Positions 19,111 through 24,000 of a DNA stretch of 24,000 bases are shown piece after piece. Source of the DNA: Cristatella mucedo. Taxonomy: Eukaryota; Bryozoa; Phylactolaemata; Cristatellidae. The stretch spans positions 19,993,501 through 20,017,500 of the forward strand of contig WPIO01000001.1 of the NCBI GenBank assembly GCA_009760855.2, read 5' to 3'. Below the pieces are notes generated by a model. That model did not search any database, was not told where the DNA came from, and was given only the letters and a program-made list of their open reading frames with translations. Numbering within the stretch: position 1 is the stretch's first letter; every line of letters begins with the position of its first letter. The position numbers were made by a program, and so were the translations under genes.

Positions 19111-21487
19111 TTAAAATTTGTCTAAAAATATTTTCAGTAATTTTCGTCTACATTGCGAAGCGCTGCAATTAGTCGTTCAGCTACTGTCAGAGCATGCGAA
19201 AGTCCTGGGAACCCGGCAGCTGAACAAACACTCTGTTTAAGTGCAGTGCAGTAGTAGTTGGGACGCAGCACGCTGAAACAGATTCCAGAGTACCAAGCCT
19301 ACAGATAACCGGCTCAAACTGCCGTTTGAACTTCGACGGCCAGACAAGGTCCAGGTTCAGCCCTTAGAAAATTATTGGCAGTGCCGAAGCTTGGAGTAGC
19401 ACTTCTTATCCCTAGTTTAGCTTAGGATGAGATCGCATTTCCACTTACCTCTGAGCATATTTCTGGTGGACTCTTTCTGGATTGAACTCAATTTAGCTAT
19501 CGTCTGAGGTCATCTTCGATGATTTAAATGTATTTAAACCCATTTCTAGCGGATTTGCCTTTGTTTGTGGTGGATAGTGGTCTGTTTTGGTAGTGATTAG
19601 GGATTTTTCCGCTAACGGTGGGTGAATTTGTTTGTGTAATTCTTTGAAATTCTTCGGTTGGGCTATAAGCTGTCTGGAATGTAGTAAACCACTAAAGTAG
19701 AGCTTTTAGTGTATTCGCAGTTAACTAGAGCTGATTTCAGTCTTGACCCGGAATAATTTGCAGTCAGTTGCAGTCAATTGCATGTGAACTTCTATGTCCA
19801 ACGCCTTGAAATTTGTTAGCACACTGTATACTTAGTTCAGTTTAGTCCTAAATTAAAATTTGAGTTGTACACATTCAATTTCTAGCCTTTATACTGCTGA
19901 TTGCAGTGAATTGTTCCAGAATGTGGTAGTGGTCCAGCTAATCTCATTCAATTTTTAAGCGTTTCACGAAAACTTTTATGCAATATGTCAAGAAATGTGT
20001 GGACACTCTGTAGTAGCACATAATGTCGTTCGAAATCTTAAGTAGAGAGCTTTATCCCGCCAAAATATAATCACCGGGGCCATTGCGGTTGAATGCAATG
20101 CACTGCAAGAGAAGGGAAGTGTCCAGCTCAATTACATTAAAATCAATTAGAGAAACTTGTGTTAACCTGAATTTGGAAGCTTTCCTTGACCACTGAAAGC
20201 GACTCTTTTCTAATGAAAAAGAAAGAGCGCTTGGAGATACCAATAGCAACAAGTGCATAAAGAAAACCAATCATAGAAAATTCCCAATCGCAAGTTTATT
20301 AGATATTTTGCTAAATTTATATCTTGATCTCTTGCAGATCTAACATCGATATCATGAGAAATTGTTTTTGAATTATATATAGTATTTTCGGTAATACCCT
20401 GGAAAATGGGGTTGAACTATCTCGTTTCCTAGAAATTTCCATGACTACTTTGAGAGGTTTAATGTGCTTGCAATGCGATCTAAATACACCGAGTTGCACC
20501 CTAGTATAAGGAAACTCTTAATCTATCCAATGAGTCATAAAATAGAAGAAAAGAATAAAAAAGTAAGCTATTTATTTTAGGGTTTATTGCGAAATGTAGC
20601 AAATAGCTTAAGCTTAGTATTTGACATTCACGCAAGTAGCTTAGATACACAGCAACTGAGTTGAACATGCTGTACCGATGCAAGCAGAGACGACGATGGT
20701 ACTATATAGGACTATAACAATGACTAGCACCTTTACTTAATAACGCATCCATTTACCTGATTTGTATCTCTCTATTCTACGAATAAAAATGGCCAAATCT
20801 GACCAAAATTAGTACTATGATAGCACTAAATACCTAATCATATGTTATGACATCAATCTCGAAATGTTAATGCGTCCAGAATCGCTACAAAATCCTTATT
20901 AACTCTCTAATCCTTTATGATTGACATGCCGGCGTTTCACTGCAGCCACAGAACTGATGCGAGGTGATCTGTGCTGCAAAGCCTATATTGCCGTGAATAT
21001 TGAAACCATGCCTCCGATGCCGCTATGGAAGAATACGGTTTTTGTTTTCTAACAGTACGTGATTCGTGTTGAGCTTCGACTACATGTCCGTTTGTCTTGC
21101 TAGGTCGCATTAAACGTCAATGCAACACATTTTCTAGTACTGTGCGAACAATTAACACCATGATTATGCGAGTAGATGGGCTTCAGCATATGATTTCCGA
21201 GAGAATAAACTAGCCTGATACATGATGACCACCTAAGGAGGCTACTGCTTTTTTAACACCTTTCAGCCTCGGAAGTCACCAATCTCAGCTGTATGCAGGT
21301 GCAGTCAATTAAAGCGACCGCGATCATGAATGGAGAACATAATTTGAGACTCTAAATATTGTCAAACTAATAAAGGATAATGTATTAGTGAAACTAATAG
21401 GCGGCATTGCCTGCCGTATAAATACAACGCAAAATGTTCACGCACGTTCAAACCGGATTCAAGCATATCCATAGTGGAGCATGGCAA
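19111..21487. other. Long unassigned stretch
   Basis: About 2.4 kb with no gene I can support. GATTGCAGTG recurs at 19899-19908. A GC-richer patch at 20930-21020 has short open frames on both strands and might hold an exon, but no splice pair or motif decides it. Confidence 0.45.
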
Positions 21488-21874
21488 TCACAACTCTATC
21501 GCAAGACAACAATGTCCTATTACCATCGCACCCATGCCTCCAAAGCTAGCCGTGCGTCGGGAAGTCGCAAATCCGTCTAAGTTGTTGCGTTGAAGTTGAG
21601 TCTTCTGGCAATCCTTGGCCTTGCTTTGGGCTAATCCTGTTGAGCCGCCTCGAAGATCTAGTGATGGCCTTGACGATGCTCGTTTCAATGGCTGCTCCTT
21701 ACAAACAGTGGAGGTACAAGCGCTGCTCCCATTACGATCCCACCGTCCAGAATAATAAATGAAGACATTAGGCTGGCAGAACCGAGACTCTTTGGCCCAC
21801 GAAGGAAAACTTCGAGAATAAGCATCCATGACACTCTCTAAATAGTGCCGAGGTTGAAAGCCCACATCAAACAT
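21488..21874 (-). CDS. Hypothetical open frame or exon (128 codons), unrecognised
   Basis: A minus-strand frame of mixed, protein-like composition: start FDVGFQPRHYLESVMDAYSR, a Ser/Arg-rich middle (KRASSRPSLDLRGGSTGLAQ), a hydrophobic end GAMVIGHCCLAIEL, then TGA. Two AG acceptors precede it in frame (GTGCACAG and GTGCATACAG, both phase 0), and TATAAAAG lies just upstream, too close to the ATG for a usual start. It lies 230 bp downstream of the tetraspanin 2 stop on the same strand. It cannot be that gene's tail by simple splicing, because every GT donor I see in the tail of that exon is phase 1. It may be an independent exon or chance. Confidence 0.3.
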   Translation of the reverse strand: MFDVGFQPRHYLESVMDAYSRSFPSWAKESRFCQPNVFIYYSGRWDRNGSSACTSTVCKEQPLKRASSRPSLDLRGGSTGLAQSKAKDCQKTQLQRNNLDGFATSRRTASFGGMGAMVIGHCCLAIEL

Positions 21875-22103
21875 GCGCTGTATGCACTGTGCACTTTTAT
21901 ATCATTTCCAGGATTGTGCTTATAGCTCTTGAAAATTTTAGCTGACCGTGTAATCTAAAAATGCAGCAATTTAGAAATAGTATTTTAGGCTACATCGCAC
22001 TCTACACCATTATTCTGGCTTCCCGTGAGCTAACGTGAAATGCGAATGCTGGACAACTCACCGCGTGCCTTCTTTGACTATTCCAGATATCTTGCATTCA
22101 TAT

Positions 22104-22526
22104 TTACCCCTTACTGCCTATATAAGAAGTAGTAGTGGCAAACTGGGATTGATTACCGGAGTTCCCATTTATTCGACCTGCCGAGGTGCTGTCTAGATCG
22201 CCCAGTGAGTCATCAGGCAGCGATTTACATAGCCATATAGCGGCGAGCAGTATTACTGACTCAGCGAAGGCCACGGAAACAGCTCCGAAAAACATCAGAT
22301 TCGACGCCTTCTTTAAATATGATGTAAGGACTTGCTTGCATCCCACGATATAAAGTTCATTTGATGTTATTTTGAGATTCGGCTCTTCAGCTTCTCGGAT
22401 GCATCGCTTGTAATTCTCCTCGATACCAGATCGCAGGCAGCAGGCTCTGGGAACGATAAACTTGGTCTGTATAAAGAATTTACTCTTGCCAAAATCTTTG
22501 TAGCCGTCCCAACCGCAGCACTTGAG
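22104..22526 (-). CDS. Tetraspanin 2, last exon
   Basis: Acceptor TTATTGTAG, then 140 codons to TAA on the minus strand. Residues: LKCCGWDGYKDF (1-12), PRACC (26-30), C42, IVGC (60-63), a fourth membrane helix at about 76-100 (NLMFFGAVSVAFAESVILLA then AIWLC), and a 40-residue Ser/Gly/Asn-rich cytoplasmic tail. This is the second half of the tetraspanin large loop with the six conserved cysteines. The distance from the CC of CCG to the second CC is identical to tetraspanin 1, and both exons begin at the same codon, LKCCGW. The tail length is ordinary for the family, in contrast to tetraspanin 1. Upstream exons should lie above 22530 or beyond the window. I scanned to 24000 by eye and found none. 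The donor-like GTAAGG near 22113 could give a different end. Confidence 0.88.
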   Translation of the reverse strand, partial: LKCCGWDGYKDFGKSKFFIQTKFIVPRACCLRSGIEENYKRCIREAEEPNLKITSNELYIVGCKQVLTSYLKKASNLMFFGAVSVAFAESVILLAAIWLCKSLPDDSLGDLDSTSAGRINGNSGNQSQFATTTSYIGSKG

Positions 22527-23171
22527 CTACAATAACTAATTTTAATTAATTAACTGCACATGGTAGGTCAATTCAAATCAAAATCACAGACAGCAAACAG
22601 TTTTAACGCTTCAATCATAAATTCTTACGAACAGAGTAACCTGATGTGTCACTCTGAATTCTGGTCGCATTTTGTGACAAATTTGATTTGCTCTAGCTGT
22701 AGTCCTTGCTCGGACACAATAATTGAATACATTCAGAGCTTCTTTTAATGGATGTAAGCATCAGCCTTGATAGCCAAGTCGATAAAGATGAGGGTGTAAG
22801 GTGGCTTTACCGAAGTGTTGCACTTAGTTTTGTAGGCTGCAGATGGGTGCTCCCTTTACCATGCTATATTCCACATGCAGATCAATCTAGGAAAAGCTTT
22901 CATTCAGTAGTATTCAGCACAAACTCTCGCAGTTTGATGGCCTTTTTGTCATCTCTAGAGGTTTTATTATTTTCTTATATCGCAAACTGTGGAACTTAAG
23001 CCGCAATAATTTTCTTCAATCTTTTAAATGCTTGATTTTCAGTTCTAACTTAAAGCTAACAACCTGTAAGCTAGCCACTGCTGCTAGTGACTCCTGATCA
23101 TTGATATTTGGAACATATTATGACACGGTGCTGAATAAACTTCTTTTGAAGTGTGTGCTTGTGTGTTCAGG
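22527..23171. other. Probable intron of tetraspanin 2 / unassigned
   Basis: The 3' end of the tetraspanin 2 intron (minus sense) is AT-rich near 22531-22560. Plus-strand frames at 22560-22748 and 22748-22999 have no motif or splice support. Confidence 0.4.
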
Positions 23172-23225
23172 CTTGCAGCAATGAAAGAGTGCGAAGAGGA
23201 CTCAGAAGACGATGAGCACAAATAG
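23172..23225 (+). CDS. Possible small terminal exon with acidic C-terminus
   Basis: After GTGTGTTCAG (acceptor, 23161-23170) a frame reads LAAMKECEEDSEDDEHK, then TAG at 23223-23225. The first base of the exon (23171) would complete a split codon. Two AATAAA signals follow within 50 bp. The combination of pyrimidine/GT-rich acceptor, charged C-terminal peptide, stop and polyadenylation signals is what a last exon looks like. The 18 codons alone could be chance, and no upstream exon is identified. If real, the gene runs on the plus strand and overlaps the presumed intron of tetraspanin 2 on the other strand. Confidence 0.35.
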   Translation, partial: LAAMKECEEDSEDDEHK

Positions 23226-23248
23226 ATTATCTGGCTGCTATTGATCAG

Positions 23249-23266
23249 AATAAAGTCTCGAATAAA
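23249..23266 (+). terminator. Twin polyadenylation signals AATAAA
   Basis: AATAAA at 23249-23254 and again at 23261-23266, followed by a GT/CT-rich stretch (TCTTCGTTCTTGTATGC near 23307). Consistent with a 3' end on the plus strand. Confidence 0.4.
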
Positions 23267-23557
23267 GATGCGTCTGGTCCTTTCAGCTTCCCGGCACTCT
23301 CCGATCCTCTTCGTTCTTGTATGCTGCGAGTGCTTACCTACGCATGATTCACTTTAGGTTACCAACCAAAGGTCCTGCGAACTGCTGTTCGAGAGTGCCT
23401 TCTCTTTTATTCTTCAAGAACCGTGAAACGTTCTAAGCACGACACCTGTTTGCATTGGCACTCTTGTCCAATCGTGATAGGGTGCCATTGATTATTCGCC
23501 ATTGGTTATTGAATCTTTTGCGGCGAGTTTAAAAGCGACTGGATATATCGATCCAAT
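23267..23557. other. Unassigned stretch
   Basis: Nothing recognised. On the minus strand CGTAG|GTAAGC near 23340 looks like a donor, but every upstream frame is closed by stops. Confidence 0.4.
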
Positions 23558-23860
23558 CAGTGGTGGAGCCAGGATTTTTATTAACGTTGGGGGACAAGAC
23601 CGTGCAACGTTTTATTTAGGGGCAAGAACAACAAAAACTGTATTCAGACGTGTTTATAGCGGCACTAAATAAAACAATATAGCACAAATCATTGCACTTA
23701 TTCGATAAGAACTCGGTGGTTGTTGCTCATCGAGTAGAGTTGTTATAGATATTATTTCCTTCTGGTGACGGTCATTGGGCATAGGAATAGGGGGCGACCC
23801 AGGTCGCTCTTATCATGTAGGGGGAGGCAAATGCCCCCTGCCCCCTGGCCCCACCCACTG
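23558..23860. mobile_element. hAT-like non-autonomous element with imperfect target duplication
   Basis: 303 bp bounded by CAGTGGTGGAGCCAGG on the left and, inverted, CAGTGGGTGGGGCCAGGGGG on the right. The flanks GATCCAAT (23550-23557) and GATCGAGT (23861-23868) agree at 6 of 8 positions, the 8-bp target duplication expected of hAT transposition. The right end carries the GGCAAATGCCCCCTG stretch common in such elements. No transposase frame, so it was mobilised in trans. Same family as 9583-9988. Confidence 0.75.
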
Positions 23861-24000
23861 GATCGAGTTCTCTTGCAAAGCTTTAGAAAAAGTTCATTAT
23901 TGATGCTATCACTATTTGCGTTTGCATAACCCTAGGGTCTTCTCAGGAAAATTCATTAGACATATATTTCCGTTCCTATAGGCTACGCGGCCAATTTTTC

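Noticed and set aside
21488-22526. Joining the 21.5-21.9 kb frame to tetraspanin 2 as a long tail
   Set aside because: All candidate donors in the tetraspanin 2 tail are phase 1 while the usable acceptors of the frame are phase 0 or 2, so the join would shift frame.
22748-22999. 83-codon plus-strand frame
   Set aside because: No motif and no splice support. A short segment near 22934 resembles one near 18362, suggesting dispersed repeat DNA.

Overview
The window looks like nuclear DNA of an invertebrate animal. It has spliced exons with GT..AG borders, two genes for tetraspanins (a metazoan membrane-protein family), many decayed CR1/L2-like LINE fragments, a tRNA-derived SINE, hAT-like non-autonomous DNA elements and long simple-sequence DNA. 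No operons, bacterial genes or CRISPR arrays are visible. I cannot name the species. The repeats would fit a marine lophotrochozoan or another invertebrate, but that is a guess.

Layout. 1-5 kb: the 3' end of LINE family B (450-1034), a longer decayed LINE of family A (about 1940-3843), then AT-rich unassigned DNA with a cluster of nuclear-receptor-like half-sites (4215-4247). 5-9.6 kb: a GC-richer patch that could be a promoter and first exon (4976-5376); a broken, intron-containing copy of an uncharacterised multicopy protein family (6431-7345); and a minus-strand family A LINE lying against its 3' end (7361-9185). 9.6-13.4 kb: an hAT-like element (9583-9988), a CT microsatellite of about 800 bp (10211-11007), and the last exon(s) of tetraspanin 1 on the + strand (11178-12542, possibly with 11026-11148). 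Its cytoplasmic tail of about 357 residues has a hexapeptide array, a Gly/Asp-rich block and a Lys-rich end. 13.4-19.1 kb: AT-rich DNA with family B fragments, including one copy nested in another in opposite orientation, a SINE and a 32-bp tandem repeat. 19.1-24 kb: mostly unassigned DNA, then the last exon of tetraspanin 2 on the - strand (22104-22526), a small possible terminal exon on the + strand with two AATAAA signals (23172-23266), and an hAT-like element with an imperfect 8-bp target duplication (23558-23860).

The two tetraspanin exons start at the same codon just before the CCG motif, share cysteine spacing and face each other tail to tail. This suggests old paralogues whose tails diverged sharply. 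The best candidate for something undescribed is tetraspanin 1: a normal large extracellular loop and fourth membrane helix joined in the same exon to a giant low-complexity charged tail. Its intron appears to carry the CT tract, and there may be a second intron of only 29 nt. Exons for membrane helices 1-3 of either gene were not found.
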